Part shown: one piece after another, positions 21,350 to 31,368 of the stretch
How the letters are laid out: every line of letters begins with the position of its first letter
Numbering within the stretch: the first letter of the stretch is position 1
NCBI RefSeq assembly: GCF_004114975.1
Contig: NZ_CP030051.1
Coordinates: 2,108,001 to 2,172,000 of the forward strand
Reading direction: 5' to 3'
Length of the DNA: 64,000 bases
DNA from: Bradyrhizobium guangdongense
GTDB taxonomy: Bacteria > Pseudomonadota > Alphaproteobacteria > Rhizobiales > Xanthobacteraceae
Translations under genes and position numbers: made by a program
Notes under the pieces: generated by a model
The model's database searches: none
Seen by the model: the letters and a program-made list of their open reading frames with translations, nothing else
What the model was told of the DNA's origin: nothing

Positions 21350-22950
21350 CTTGCGAACAGCCTGCGGTGATCTCTCAGTATGGCCTGCGCTGCATTGTGG
21401 CCAGGGGCTCCGGTGACGCCGCCGCCGGGATGGGCCCCGGAGCCGCAATGGTAGAGCCCCTTCAACGGCCCGCGATAATCGGCATGGCCCAGCATCGGCC
21501 GCGCCGAGAACAGCTGGTTCAGCGTCAACGCGCCGTGGAAGATATCGCCGCCGAGCAGGCCGAATTGCCGCTCGAGATCGAGCGGGGACAGGATCTGGCG
21601 GCCGAGGACGCTCGCGGCAAAACCGGGCGCGTAGCTGTCCACCGTCGCGATCATGAGATCGGCAACCTCGTCGCGATGGTCGTCCCAGGACCTTCCATCG
21701 GGCAGTTCGGGCGCGACATGCTGGCAGAACAGGCTCGCGACGTGGTGTCCGGCAGGGGCGAGCGTGTCGTCGAGCGTCGATGGAATCAGCATCTCGACGA
21801 TCGGCTGACGGCTCCAGCCCTGCGCCCGCGCATCGAGATAGGCTCGGTCCATATAGCCGAGATCAGGCGCCAGGATGATGCCGGAGGTGAGGTGATCGCC
21901 GTCGCCGGGTAGCGCGGCGAAGGAGGGCAGGCGGTCGAGCGCCACGTTCATGCGGAAGGTGCCGGAGCCGTTCTTCCAGCGGCGGATGCGGGCGAGGAAG
22001 TCCTGCGGCAGGGCGTCCGCCGCGACCAGCCGCGTGTAAAGCAGTTTTGGATTGACGTTGGCGGCCACATATTTTGCGCGGATCGCCGTGCCGTTCTCCA
22101 ACACCACGCCGACGGCGCGGTCGCGCTCCACGATGACTTCGCGCACGCCGGCGTCGAGGTCGATCGTGACGCCCCTGGCACGCGCGGCGCGCGCCATGGC
22201 CTGCGTGATCGCGCCCATGCCGCCGATGGCGTGACCCCAGACGCCCTTCTTGCCGTTCACCTCGCCAAAGGCGTGATGCAGCATCACATAGGCGGAGCCG
22301 GCCGCATAAGGGCTCGCATAATTGCCGACGATGGCATCGAAGCCGAACAGTGCCTTGACCAGATCGTGCTCGAACCGCTCATCCAGCATCTCGCCGGCCG
22401 AACGCGTGAAGAGATCGAGCAGGCTGCGGCTTTGTTCCAGCCTCAGGCCGCGCAGGATATTGGCTGTCGTCAGTGCGTTCGCGGCCTCGCGGATCGCGCC
22501 AAGGCCAAAGCTGGCAAGCAGATTCGGCGGCGCGCGCAGCACGAACTGCCTGAGCACATCGGCGATATCCTCGAGCTCGCGCGAAAAGCCGTCGAGGGCG
22601 TCGGCATCGCGCGTACTGAGCCGCGCAACGGCGGCTTTCGTCCGGCCTTCGCCGGTGAGGAGGTAGTTGCCGTCCGGTGCGGGCAGAAAATTCTGCGCGC
22701 GCCGCTCGACGACACGCAGGCCCTGCTCTGCAAGCCCCAGATCGCGGATGACCTGCGGATTGAGCAGGCTCACCGTGTAGGCCGCGACCGAGTTGCGGAA
22801 GCCCGGATGAAACTCCTCCGTAACCGCGGCGCCGCCGACCACCTTGCGCCGCTCGACCACGCGCACGCGCAAGCCCGCGCTCGCGAGATAGGCCGCGCAA
22901 GTGAGGCCGTTATGGCCAGCGCCGATGATGACGACGTCGGTATCTGTCAT
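21340..22950 (-). CDS. Phytoene dehydrogenase-like FAD oxidoreductase
   Basis: Flavoprotein of the CrtI/PYROXD2 amine-oxidase-like superfamily, 536 residues. The N-terminal dinucleotide fold VVIIGAGHNGLTCAAYLA is at about residues 5-22 and the C-terminal FAD motif reads LYHCGSGAHPGGGVTGAPG. No phytoene synthase or other carotenoid gene is nearby, so carotenoid synthesis is not implied; the substrate is unknown. ATG 22950 has an AAGGAAG ribosome site. The open frame upstream is translated repeat (22963-23063). Its stop lies in the CCAC-core array. Confidence 0.88.
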   Translation of the reverse strand: MTDTDVVIIGAGHNGLTCAAYLASAGLRVRVVERRKVVGGAAVTEEFHPGFRNSVAAYTVSLLNPQVIRDLGLAEQGLRVVERRAQNFLPAPDGNYLLTGEGRTKAAVARLSTRDADALDGFSRELEDIADVLRQFVLRAPPNLLASFGLGAIREAANALTTANILRGLRLEQSRSLLDLFTRSAGEMLDERFEHDLVKALFGFDAIVGNYASPYAAGSAYVMLHHAFGEVNGKKGVWGHAIGGMGAITQAMARAARARGVTIDLDAGVREVIVERDRAVGVVLENGTAIRAKYVAANVNPKLLYTRLVAADALPQDFLARIRRWKNGSGTFRMNVALDRLPSFAALPGDGDHLTSGIILAPDLGYMDRAYLDARAQGWSRQPIVEMLIPSTLDDTLAPAGHHVASLFCQHVAPELPDGRSWDDHRDEVADLMIATVDSYAPGFAASVLGRQILSPLDLERQFGLLGGDIFHGALTLNQLFSARPMLGHADYRGPLKGLYHCGSGAHPGGGVTGAPGHNAAQAILRDHRRLFASRG

Positions 22951-22962
22951 GACTTCCTTGGC

Positions 22963-23063
22963 GTCATTCCGGGGCGATGCGCTGCATCGAACCATGGTGC
23001 GGGCTTTCGCACCGGAGAATCTCGAGGTTCCGGGCTCGATGCTCTGCATCGCCCCGGAACGAC
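22963..23063. repeat. Inverted repeat directly upstream of the FAD oxidoreductase
   Basis: Arms 22963-22990 and 23036-23063 are 28 nt each and complementary except for a few bases. The ends read GTCATTCCGGGGCGATGC and GCATCGCCCCGGAACGAC. The core ATTCCGGGG is shared with the 3340-3443 and 29358-29401 elements. Its inner edge is 12 nt from the gene start, so it probably lies in the 5' leader. Confidence 0.82.
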
Positions 23064-23178
23064 CGTCTAATAGCAAGCAGTCGCCGCGGCAACATCACGA
23101 CACCATTTATTGCCCGTTCAGGCGCGGTGTGCTCCATTGCGCGCGCCCGGCGCCCGCCGGAAGTAAGCCGGAGCTCCC

Positions 23179-25461
23179 ATGGATTCGATCGCGCAACCCG
23201 CCGCCGCGGAGCAGCCGTCCGCCTCGCGCAATAGGCTGCTGCTGATAATCTACACTGCAGCGATCTTCGTCAGCGCGCTCTTGCTGTTCTCGGTGCAGCC
23301 GCTGTTCACGAAAATGGTGCTGCCGCGGCTCGGCGGCTCGCCTGCCGTGTGGTCGGTGGCGATGGTGTTCTTCCAGTCGCTGCTGCTGGCGGGCTATGCC
23401 TATGCCCATCTGCTCATGCAGATCAAGAATCGTGTGGTCCCGGTCGTGGTCCATCTCGTGCTGCTGATCGCCGCCTTCGTCACGCTGCCGCTCGGCATCG
23501 CCAGCGCCTATGGCGAGCCGCCGGCGTCCGGCTACGCGTTCTGGCTGCTCGGCCTGTTCGTGACCTCGATCGGCCTGCCGTTCTTCGCGCTCGCCGCCAA
23601 CAATCCGCTGCTACAGGCATGGTTCGTCCGGACTGGTCACCCTGATGGTCACGATCCGTACTTCCTCTATGCGTCCTCCAATATCGGCAGCTTCCTTGCG
23701 CTGCTGTCCTATCCGTTCCTGCTCGAGCCGATGTTCACGTTGCATGCGCAGAACCGGCTGTGGACCGGCGGCTACGGGCTTTTGATTCTGCTGATCGGGG
23801 CTTGCGGCGTGATGCTGTTGCGCTCGCCCAAGGTTGCGGAGGCCGATACACGGACCGATGACGCAAATGCTCCGGCTCCAGGCGTGGTGACTCGGCTGCG
23901 CTGGATCTTCCTTGCGGCCGTCCCCTCGGGCCTGCTGATCGCAGTCACGGCGCACATCTCGACCGACGTCGCGGCGGCGCCGCTGCTGTGGGTGCTGCCG
24001 CTGTCGCTGTATCTGCTGACCTGGGTCGTGGTGTTTCAGTCACGGCCGCTCCTGCCGCACAAATGGATGCTGATGCTCCAGCCGCTGGCGATCGCGGGGG
24101 TCATCTTCCTTCTTGCCTTCGGCGGCGAGCAGAATCTGCTGCTCACGCTCGGCGGCCATCAACTCTGCTTCTTCATCATCGCCATGGCCTGCCATGGCGA
24201 ACTGGCGCGGACCCGCCCCGCGGCCAGATATCTCACCGGGTTCTATGTCGCGCTGTCATTCGGCGGCATGGTCGGCGGCCTCTTTGCCGGCCTCGTGGCG
24301 CCGTTCACGTTCTCCTGGATTGCCGAATATCCGATCCTGGTCGCGCTTGCCGCACTGTGCCGGCCGTCAGCGAACGAGCGTCTTGCTGGTCTCGTGAGAT
24401 GGTATTGGCTGGCGCTTGCCTTGCTGGCGGCGGCGCTGGTGGTGCCATCTTATACCTCGGGCGATCTCTCGACCTGGTTCGAGGATCACCGCGTCTGGGT
24501 TGCCGGCGCCGTCAGCGTGCTTGCAGCGCTTCTGGCGCTCGCGCTCAATGCCGATCGCTGGAAGATCTTTGCCACCGTGGCGCTGGCGCTGGCCTTGACG
24601 CGGATTTATCCGGCCGACGAGGGCCGCGTCACCACCGTGCGCAGCTTCTTCGGCGTGCACAAGATCGTGGTGACGCCGGGCGGCTATTTCCACGTGCTGA
24701 TGCATGGCACCACGATTCACGGCGCCGAGCGCTTCCGCAACAATGACGGCACGCCCGTCACCGGCCGGCCCGAGCCTATCACTTATTATCACAAGGACGG
24801 CGGCATCGGTCAGGCGATCACCGCGATCCGCGAGCGCAAGGGCGCTCCCTTGAAGGTCGCGGCGATCGGCGTCGGCTCAGGCACGCTCGCCTGCGCCGCT
24901 GCGCCCCGCGAGGACTGGAAATTCTTCGAGATCGACCAGTCCATGGTCGATGCCGCGCGTGACCCCAAGAACTTCCGCTACATCTCGAGCTGCCTGCCGG
25001 ACCTGAAGCCGGTGATCGGAGATGCGCGCCTCACCTTTGCCAGGGAGCCCGACGGCATCTACGACCTCATCATCGTCGACGCCTATTCGTCGGATGCGAT
25101 CCCGATTCACTTGGCGACCCAAGAGGCGATGAAGATCTACAAGGAGAAGCTCGCCCCGCATGGCGCCGTGGTGATGCACGTCTCCAACCGGCATCTCGAT
25201 CTCGAACCTGTCGTGGTCGGCATTGCCGATGCCAATGATCTCAAAAGCTGGGTCTTTGATGAGGATTCCGGCCGCGACGCAGATTACATCTTCTCGACCG
25301 ACGTCGTCATCTCCGCGCGCGAAGCCGATGACGTCGGCAGGCTGGCCTCTTCCAAGCAGTGGGAGGAGACCGACGCGGACGAGAAGGTGCGGGTCTGGAC
25401 CGACGACTATTCCAACATCCTGGGTGCGCTGTATCGGCGCTTGCGGTTCGGAGAGCAGTAG
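23179..25461 (+). CDS. Membrane protein fused to a spermidine-synthase-like domain
   Basis: 760 residues in two parts. The first 500 or so hold many membrane segments in an MFS-like arrangement. The C-terminal part is a Rossmann aminopropyltransferase-like domain with AIGVGSGTLACAAA, the acidic FFEIDQSMVDAARDP and LIIVDAYSSDAIPIHLAT. The classical spermidine synthase DSTDP-type motif is replaced by VDAYSSDAIP, so the substrate may not be putrescine. Such fusions are known but their chemistry is not settled. ATG 23179 follows a GGAAGT...GGAG ribosome site. It is convergent with the GDPD gene. Confidence 0.88.
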   Translation: MDSIAQPAAAEQPSASRNRLLLIIYTAAIFVSALLLFSVQPLFTKMVLPRLGGSPAVWSVAMVFFQSLLLAGYAYAHLLMQIKNRVVPVVVHLVLLIAAFVTLPLGIASAYGEPPASGYAFWLLGLFVTSIGLPFFALAANNPLLQAWFVRTGHPDGHDPYFLYASSNIGSFLALLSYPFLLEPMFTLHAQNRLWTGGYGLLILLIGACGVMLLRSPKVAEADTRTDDANAPAPGVVTRLRWIFLAAVPSGLLIAVTAHISTDVAAAPLLWVLPLSLYLLTWVVVFQSRPLLPHKWMLMLQPLAIAGVIFLLAFGGEQNLLLTLGGHQLCFFIIAMACHGELARTRPAARYLTGFYVALSFGGMVGGLFAGLVAPFTFSWIAEYPILVALAALCRPSANERLAGLVRWYWLALALLAAALVVPSYTSGDLSTWFEDHRVWVAGAVSVLAALLALALNADRWKIFATVALALALTRIYPADEGRVTTVRSFFGVHKIVVTPGGYFHVLMHGTTIHGAERFRNNDGTPVTGRPEPITYYHKDGGIGQAITAIRERKGAPLKVAAIGVGSGTLACAAAPREDWKFFEIDQSMVDAARDPKNFRYISSCLPDLKPVIGDARLTFAREPDGIYDLIIVDAYSSDAIPIHLATQEAMKIYKEKLAPHGAVVMHVSNRHLDLEPVVVGIADANDLKSWVFDEDSGRDADYIFSTDVVISAREADDVGRLASSKQWEETDADEKVRVWTDDYSNILGALYRRLRFGEQ

Positions 25462-25473
25462 CTCTTCGAGCTA
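25459..25473. terminator. Small palindrome at a convergent gene junction
   Basis: TAGCTC-TTC-GAGCTA overlaps the stop codon of the spermidine-synthase-like gene, 12 nt before the converging stop. The loop resembles a stable UUCG tetraloop. No T-run follows, so termination is uncertain. Confidence 0.35.
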
Positions 25474-25484
25474 CCAGTCGAGGC

Positions 25485-26483
25485 TTACGGTTCGACCGGC
25501 GTCCCGGGCGGCAGCGCTATTCCCTTCTCGCCGGCGACCTGCCGCAACAGGTCCGGCCTGTCGGAGATGATGCCGTCGACGCCGATCTCGATCATCCGCG
25601 CCATGTCGTCGGGCTTGTTGACCGTCCAGACCACGACGCGCAATCCCTGCGCATGGGCCTCGGTGACGAGCGCCGCGGTGACGTCGCCGAAATAGGGAGA
25701 CCATACTGCGCCGCCCGCGGCCTTGATCGTCCGCGGCAGCGAGCCGCCGTGATCGGCCGGGTTGAAGCCCGCCGTCCAGCTGGTGGCTTTATCGAGGGCG
25801 ATCGTTGGCGCCGAGCCGCGCTGCAGTGTCAGGTACACCGTCGGAATGGCCGGAGCTTGCTGTTGGACGAGCAGCAGGGTTCGCCAGTCGAAGGACTGGA
25901 TCATGACACGGTCGGAAAACTTTTCGTCCGCGATCACTCCCAGCAGCTTGGTGACGAATGCCTGAGGCTGCAGCGATTCATCGGGATGATCCGGATCGAT
26001 CTTGGTCTCGATATTGAAGCGCACGCGTTCGTTGCCGGACTTGCGCACCAGCGCGAACAACTCCTCCAGGGTCGGAATGCGGGTGCCCGGCACTGCGCGC
26101 TGGTCGGGAAATTGCTTCGCATAGGCGCTGTCGGGCCGGATCCGGCCGACGTCGTAAGTTCTGACCTCGGCGAACCGCAGCTTCACGAAAGGCGTGCCGG
26201 GCGCCGCGACATAGGCGCCGTTCGGATCCCGCGCGAGATCGGGATTGAGCCCGCGCTCATGCGACACCACGACCTCGCCATCGGCGGTCACGCCGACGTC
26301 GAGCTCCAGCGTGTCCACGCCCATCGTGAGCGCGTTGGCAAAGGCCGGCAGCGTGTTTTCCGGCATCAGCGCGCGCCCGCCGCGATGCGCCTCGAGATCG
26401 AAAGCCATCGCTTTTCCGGTCATGGTTTGTCCTGTCGTGAGAACCGAAAGCACGGTCAGAATTGTCGCAATGCGTGAATGCAT
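25485..26483 (-). CDS. Secreted glycerophosphodiester phosphodiesterase
   Basis: Hydrolyses glycerophosphodiesters to sn-glycerol-3-phosphate and an alcohol. The 332 residues start with a Sec signal peptide (MHSRIATILTVLSVL...GKAMA), so it is periplasmic like GlpQ. The mature part starts FDLEAHRGG with the catalytic His, then MPENTLPAFANAL, VDTLELDVGV and VVSHERGLN (second catalytic His), all GDPD marks. I place the start at 26483 because it yields the signal peptide; ATG 26516 would add 11 residues. No glp transporter gene is beside it. Confidence 0.92.
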   Translation of the reverse strand: MHSRIATILTVLSVLTTGQTMTGKAMAFDLEAHRGGRALMPENTLPAFANALTMGVDTLELDVGVTADGEVVVSHERGLNPDLARDPNGAYVAAPGTPFVKLRFAEVRTYDVGRIRPDSAYAKQFPDQRAVPGTRIPTLEELFALVRKSGNERVRFNIETKIDPDHPDESLQPQAFVTKLLGVIADEKFSDRVMIQSFDWRTLLLVQQQAPAIPTVYLTLQRGSAPTIALDKATSWTAGFNPADHGGSLPRTIKAAGGAVWSPYFGDVTAALVTEAHAQGLRVVVWTVNKPDDMARMIEIGVDGIISDRPDLLRQVAGEKGIALPPGTPVEP

Positions 26484-26608
26484 CTCGGTTCGCGGCCCAA
26501 ATGAAAGGAAAAACATATGAAATCTTCGCTCGTTTCGTCCAGTCCCGCGGTTGACGGCGGCTGGAGAAAGCGGAAACTGTTCCGCAAAAAAGACCGGGAG
26601 CGATTTAC

Positions 26609-27871
26609 ATGCGGCTCACCTTCCTCGCAACGATGGCGGCTCTGATGGTCGGACAGGCGGCAGCCAAGGATGTGTTGTCGGGCGCGAGCCTCTATGCCGA
26701 CGTGGCGCGCTATGCCTCCTTCGGCCTGCACCGCTTCGGCTCATCCGGCGATCGCGCGACGGCCGACTGGATCGCGGGCGAACTGTCCGGGGCCGGCTTC
26801 GCCATCAAGTTTCAACCCGTCGTGCTCGGCCGGCAATATGTCGTGGAGCGTGCCAGCGCCGAAGCCTCCGGCACCGCGGCCGAGGCGACGCCGTTCTGGT
26901 GGCCGCCGGAGGACAAGGCCAGCTTTCATCTGTCCGCGCCGCTCGCGCGGGAGGGCGATGTCGCCGGCAAGATTCTCTGGGTGGATCTGCCGTTCGATCG
27001 CGGCGCCTATCTTGGCCCGGCCCACCGTGCCGCGATCTCCGAGGCCGCAGCAAGGGGACCCGCTGCCATCCTGCTGACGATCGGCAATCCCGCCGATGAC
27101 CGCTTTGCCTACAACGTCACGCAGGAGGACGCGCCCTGGCCGGTGCCGGTGATGGTGGTCGGCGCCAAGTCGCGTGCTCCATTCGATCGCGCACTCGCCT
27201 CGGGCGCGCCTGTGACGTTCGAGGTCAAAGGCCATTACGACCGCAACGTCTCGGGACGCAACGTCGTCGCGGAGACCGGCATCGGTCGCGGGCCCACCAT
27301 CGTCGTCTCGACGCCCATGACCGGCTGGTATTCCTGCGTCTGCGAGCGCGGTCCCGGCATCGCCAACTTCCTCGCGCTGGCGCGCATTGCGGCGGCGGAA
27401 AAATGGCCGGCGCATTTCGTCTTCATCGCGACCGCCGGTCACGAGATCGGCCATGGCGGCATGGAGCTGTTCTTGAAAGACGGCGCGCCTGCGCCGAAGG
27501 ACACGCTGGCCTGGATCCACTTCGGCTCGTCGAACGCGTGCTACGCGTTTGCGAACGGCGCGCGCACCGCAAGGCCCGAGGAAGAGCGCTATCTGGTGCT
27601 GAGCAAATCCGCCGTTGCGCTGACCGACGAGGCCTTCGTCGCGGTCGCGGCGAAACGTCTGGTGACGGAGAAGCAGGCGGTCGGCGAACTGCGCGACGTG
27701 CATGCGGCGGGCTATGCCAATTTCCTCGGCATGGCCGGCCGCCATCAAACCTTCCATACGCCCGCGGACGATCTCGGCGCGACCGGCCCCGAGATTCTCG
27801 AACCGGTCGCCCGCGCCTTCGTCGATGTCGTGCGGAAGATCGTCGAACGCGGCGACGCCGCGTTCAGGTAA
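26609..27871 (+). CDS. Secreted M28-family zinc peptidase-like protein
   Basis: 420 residues with a Sec signal peptide (MRLTFLATMAALMVGQAAA). A protease-associated domain lies at about 100-200 and a peptidase domain follows. FIATAGHEIGHGGMELF resembles the M28 metal-ligand segment, and RHQTFHTPADDL at about 389-400 resembles the last His ligand. The middle ligands are less typical (WYSCVCERGPG), so activity is not certain. It is probably periplasmic. It is divergent from the phosphodiesterase and converges on the L,D-transpeptidase with a 2-nt gap. Confidence 0.8.
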   Translation: MRLTFLATMAALMVGQAAAKDVLSGASLYADVARYASFGLHRFGSSGDRATADWIAGELSGAGFAIKFQPVVLGRQYVVERASAEASGTAAEATPFWWPPEDKASFHLSAPLAREGDVAGKILWVDLPFDRGAYLGPAHRAAISEAAARGPAAILLTIGNPADDRFAYNVTQEDAPWPVPVMVVGAKSRAPFDRALASGAPVTFEVKGHYDRNVSGRNVVAETGIGRGPTIVVSTPMTGWYSCVCERGPGIANFLALARIAAAEKWPAHFVFIATAGHEIGHGGMELFLKDGAPAPKDTLAWIHFGSSNACYAFANGARTARPEEERYLVLSKSAVALTDEAFVAVAAKRLVTEKQAVGELRDVHAAGYANFLGMAGRHQTFHTPADDLGATGPEILEPVARAFVDVVRKIVERGDAAFR

Positions 27872-27873
27872 CG

Positions 27874-28662
27874 TCAGTTCTGATAGAAGTAGTTGCGCGG
27901 CTGATAATATTGGCGCGGCTGCGGCTGATAGTAATAGCCCTGCTGGCCATAGCCCTGGTCGTAAGTCTGCTGCGGCTGCGGCAGTTGCTGGTAGACCTGC
28001 GCGCCATACGGGCGGGTGATCGGGCGCGGCGCCGGGTAGCGCGCGCCGGTGTCGCTGCCGTCAGCGGGATAGATGTAATTGTCATCCTGCGGCATGTAGC
28101 GGCGTGCGGGTTGCATCGGCGGCGTCAGGTTCACGGGATCGCCTGTGGTTGCGTATTGCTGCTCGTCGGCGCCCTGCTGGGCGCGCGCGACCGCAGTGTT
28201 GGCGCGGCCGCGTGGGTTGCGGGCCAGCGCCACCTGTGCCGAGCCGGTCAGCGTCACCGTGGTGTTGAGCACGCCCTGATCCTGCACCAGCGCGTAGAGG
28301 GTCGAGGCGTTCTGGCGCGACAGCCGCACGCAGCCATGCGAGGCGGGCGTGCCCAATCGTCCGACCGAGTCGGTACCGTGGATGGCGTGCCCGGCCTTGG
28401 TGAAGAAGATCGAGTGCGGCATCGGCGCGTCGTCGAATTCCTTGGAATAGTGATCCTCTTCCATGCGGAAGGCGCGGAACGATCCGTTCGGCGTCTCGCG
28501 CGAGGGAATGCCTGTGGACACCGGCCAGTGGTAGCGGGTGACGCCGTCGACCGCGACGGTCATCTGCTGATTGTCCTTGTCGATGGTAATGTCGACCTTG
28601 GCTTGCGCGGTGCCCGCGCTCGCAAGCATCAGCGAAGTGAAAGCGATGAAAAATGCACGCAT
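27874..28662 (-). CDS. L,D-transpeptidase (YkuD domain)
   Basis: Periplasmic enzyme that makes 3-3 peptidoglycan cross-links or attaches proteins to peptidoglycan. The 262 residues carry a signal peptide (MRAFFIAFTSLMLASAGTAQA). The YkuD domain holds HAIHGTDSVGRLGTPASHGC with catalytic Cys111 and VRLSRQN after it. The C-terminal 110 residues are low-complexity, rich in Pro, Gln and Tyr (YYYQPQPRQYYQPRNYFYQ). ATG 28662 gives the signal peptide. A dispersed palindrome sits 32 nt upstream. Confidence 0.93.
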   Translation of the reverse strand: MRAFFIAFTSLMLASAGTAQAKVDITIDKDNQQMTVAVDGVTRYHWPVSTGIPSRETPNGSFRAFRMEEDHYSKEFDDAPMPHSIFFTKAGHAIHGTDSVGRLGTPASHGCVRLSRQNASTLYALVQDQGVLNTTVTLTGSAQVALARNPRGRANTAVARAQQGADEQQYATTGDPVNLTPPMQPARRYMPQDDNYIYPADGSDTGARYPAPRPITRPYGAQVYQQLPQPQQTYDQGYGQQGYYYQPQPRQYYQPRNYFYQN

Positions 28663-28693
28663 CTGACGTCTGGCCTCCGGCCTGTTCACGCTG

Positions 28694-28743
28694 GAGCATG
28701 ATCCGGAAAAGTGTGTAGCGATTTTCCGAAAGGGATCATGCTC
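28694..28743. repeat. 50-nt dispersed palindrome
   Basis: GAGCATGATCCGGAAAA on the left pairs with TTTTCC..GATCATGCTC on the right, with a short centre. It is a further repeat family, distinct in sequence from the ATTCCGGGG ones. It lies 32 nt before the L,D-transpeptidase start codon, so it is probably in the leader. Confidence 0.8.
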
Positions 28744-29023
28744 AAACCATAACACCGCGGCTCACCGTCCCCGGCGTGCACTATGCCTGCAATCCGGCTT
28801 TCGTTCCAGCGGCCTGCCTGCCCATCGTTAACGTGATGCCGGGCGTAAGCAAGGCCGCTTTGTGCCGCGCATCTCCCGGCGACGCTGACATTTTCGCGAG
28901 CGCGGCGTGCGTTCACAACGCCGACAATTCGTCACAAAGGCGCAACCATTTGGCCGCTTCGGACGTTGACCATGCCTGCCCTGACAGGCGGCTTCCGCCG
29001 CAATTATTCCCTTGGGATTGAAA
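28744..29023. other. Divergent intergenic region
   Basis: Part of a 361-nt space between the L,D-transpeptidase and the glycine-zipper gene. It must hold the promoters of both. A GGCGG-CTT-CCGCC hairpin lies about 25 nt before the second gene. I found no clear -35/-10 pair. Confidence 0.4.
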
Positions 29024-29350
29024 ATGAACAAAGCTCGTATCGCCGCCGCAGTCTTGCCGGCCGGCTTGCCCGTCCGCCTGCTGTTTGCAGCCGCTGCTGT
29101 CTTTCTCGCGCTGTTGTCTCTTCCGCACGCCAGTCACGCCCAGGGCATCGTCCGCGGCGCCCAGGAAGGCTCCTATGAAGGCAACCGGATTGCCGGTCCT
29201 GTGGGCGGCGCGGTCGGAGGCGTGGTCGGTGCCGGCGTCGGCGGCGCCGTCGGAGCGGTCGAGGGCGTGTTCGGCGTTCCCCACCATCGCTACTATCGCC
29301 ATTGTCACGGCTATTACGACGGCTATCACCGCTTCCACTGCTATCGGTGA
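29024..29350 (+). CDS. Glycine-zipper exported small protein
   Basis: 108 residues. A signal peptide (LLFAAAAVFLALLSLPHASHA) is followed by GIVRGAQEGSYEGNRIAGP and a Gly/Ala/Val zipper (VGGAVGGVVGAGVGGAVGAV), then a His/Tyr-rich tail (HHRYYRHCHGYYDGYHRFHC). Such proteins often associate with the outer membrane; the tail could bind metal. ATG 29024 is preferred to the TTG at 29012. It is followed 7 nt later by a palindromic repeat that probably ends transcription from both sides. Confidence 0.78.
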   Translation: MNKARIAAAVLPAGLPVRLLFAAAAVFLALLSLPHASHAQGIVRGAQEGSYEGNRIAGPVGGAVGGVVGAGVGGAVGAVEGVFGVPHHRYYRHCHGYYDGYHRFHCYR

Positions 29351-29357
29351 GGCTTCA

Positions 29358-29401
29358 GCTGTCATTCCGGGGTGCCCGAAGGGCGAGCCCGGAATGACAG
29401 C
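29358..29401. repeat. Palindromic repeat between convergent genes
   Basis: Perfect 14-bp arms (GCTGTCATTCCGGG/CCCGGAATGACAGC) enclose GTGCCCGAAGGGCGA, which also folds. It is the compact form of the ATTCCGGGG family. Placed 5-8 nt from the stops of two convergent genes, it suits a two-way terminator role. Confidence 0.85.
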
Positions 29402-29406
29402 AAGGC

Positions 29407-30164
29407 TCAGTTCTTCAGCCGGTATCCCGTGCGGAAGATCCACCAGATCACGGCCAGGCACACCACGAGGAACGCCGCCGTCATGCCGATGGAGACGGAC
29501 ACGCTGACATCGGCGATTTCGTAGAAGCTCCAGCGGAAGCCGGAGATCAGGTAGACGACCGGGTTGAGCAGCGCCACGGTGCGCCAGGTCGGCGGCAGCA
29601 TGTCGATGGAATAGAAGCTGCCGCCGAGAAACGTCAGCGGCGTCACCACCAGCATCGGGATCATCTGCAGCTTTTCGAAACCGTCGGCCCAGATGCCGAT
29701 GATGAAGCCGAACAGGCTGAACGTCACGGCCGTCAACACCAGGAAGGCCAGCATCCAGACCGGATGATGGATGTGCAGAGGCACGAACAAGCCGGCCGTC
29801 GCGAGAATGATCAGGCCGAGGATGATCGATTTGGTCGCGGCGGCGCCGACATAGCCGAGCACGATCTCGAAATAGGAAATCGGCGCGGACAGGATCTCGT
29901 AGATCGTGCCGGTGAATTTCGGGAAGTAGATGCCGAACGAGGCGTTGGCGATGCTCTGCGTCAGCACCGAGAGCATGATCAGGCCCGGCACGATGAAGGT
30001 GCCGTAGCTGACGCCCTCGACCTGGCTGATGCGCGAGCCGATCGCGGCGCCGAACACCACGAAATAGAGCGAGGTCGAGACGACAGGCGAGACGATGCTT
30101 TGCAGCAGCGTGCGCCAGGTGCGCGCCATTTCGAACAGATAGATGGCGCGGATGGCGCGATGGT

Positions 30165-30168
<4 letters not shown>
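29407..30168 (-). CDS. ABC-2 type transporter permease
   Basis: 253 residues with about six membrane segments; the ABC-2 export family pattern is seen in [18 protein letters not shown] near the start and [18 protein letters not shown] in the second half. It pairs with the ATPase encoded just upstream: the ATPase stop and this ATG overlap (ATGA at 30165-30168), so translation is coupled. Related systems export polysaccharides, lipids or drugs. The substrate here is unknown. Confidence 0.92.
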
Positions 30169-31088
<920 letters not shown>

Positions 31089-31368
31089 GTGAGCCGGTCA
31101 GGGTGGGGAGGGAGGCGCCGGAGTCCGTACCTGGGCGGCGGAAGACCGGCGGAGCCCTGAAATAGGAAGGGCGTTGCCTGCCCGCAATTGCCCGGAGAAA
31201 AATGGTCTCAAAACAGGCCCTTCGGTGGCAGGTTTCGGGCAAGTGTTGCGCGATGGTCACGCATTGCGGCTAAGATCGCCGTTCACGCGCCTCTTTGTTG
31301 CGTCTGCGAGCAGGCCGTGGCTACGATTCCGGCCAATCGCCAAGCGTATGTCCCCAGGGAAACAATCG

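Noticed and set aside
21340..22950. Carotenoid pathway gene
   Set aside because: The protein is CrtI-like, but no phytoene synthase, cyclase or other crt gene is near.
22951..23076. Longer N-terminus of the FAD oxidoreductase
   Set aside because: It reads through the dispersed repeat; the Rossmann fold begins right after ATG 22950 with a good ribosome site.
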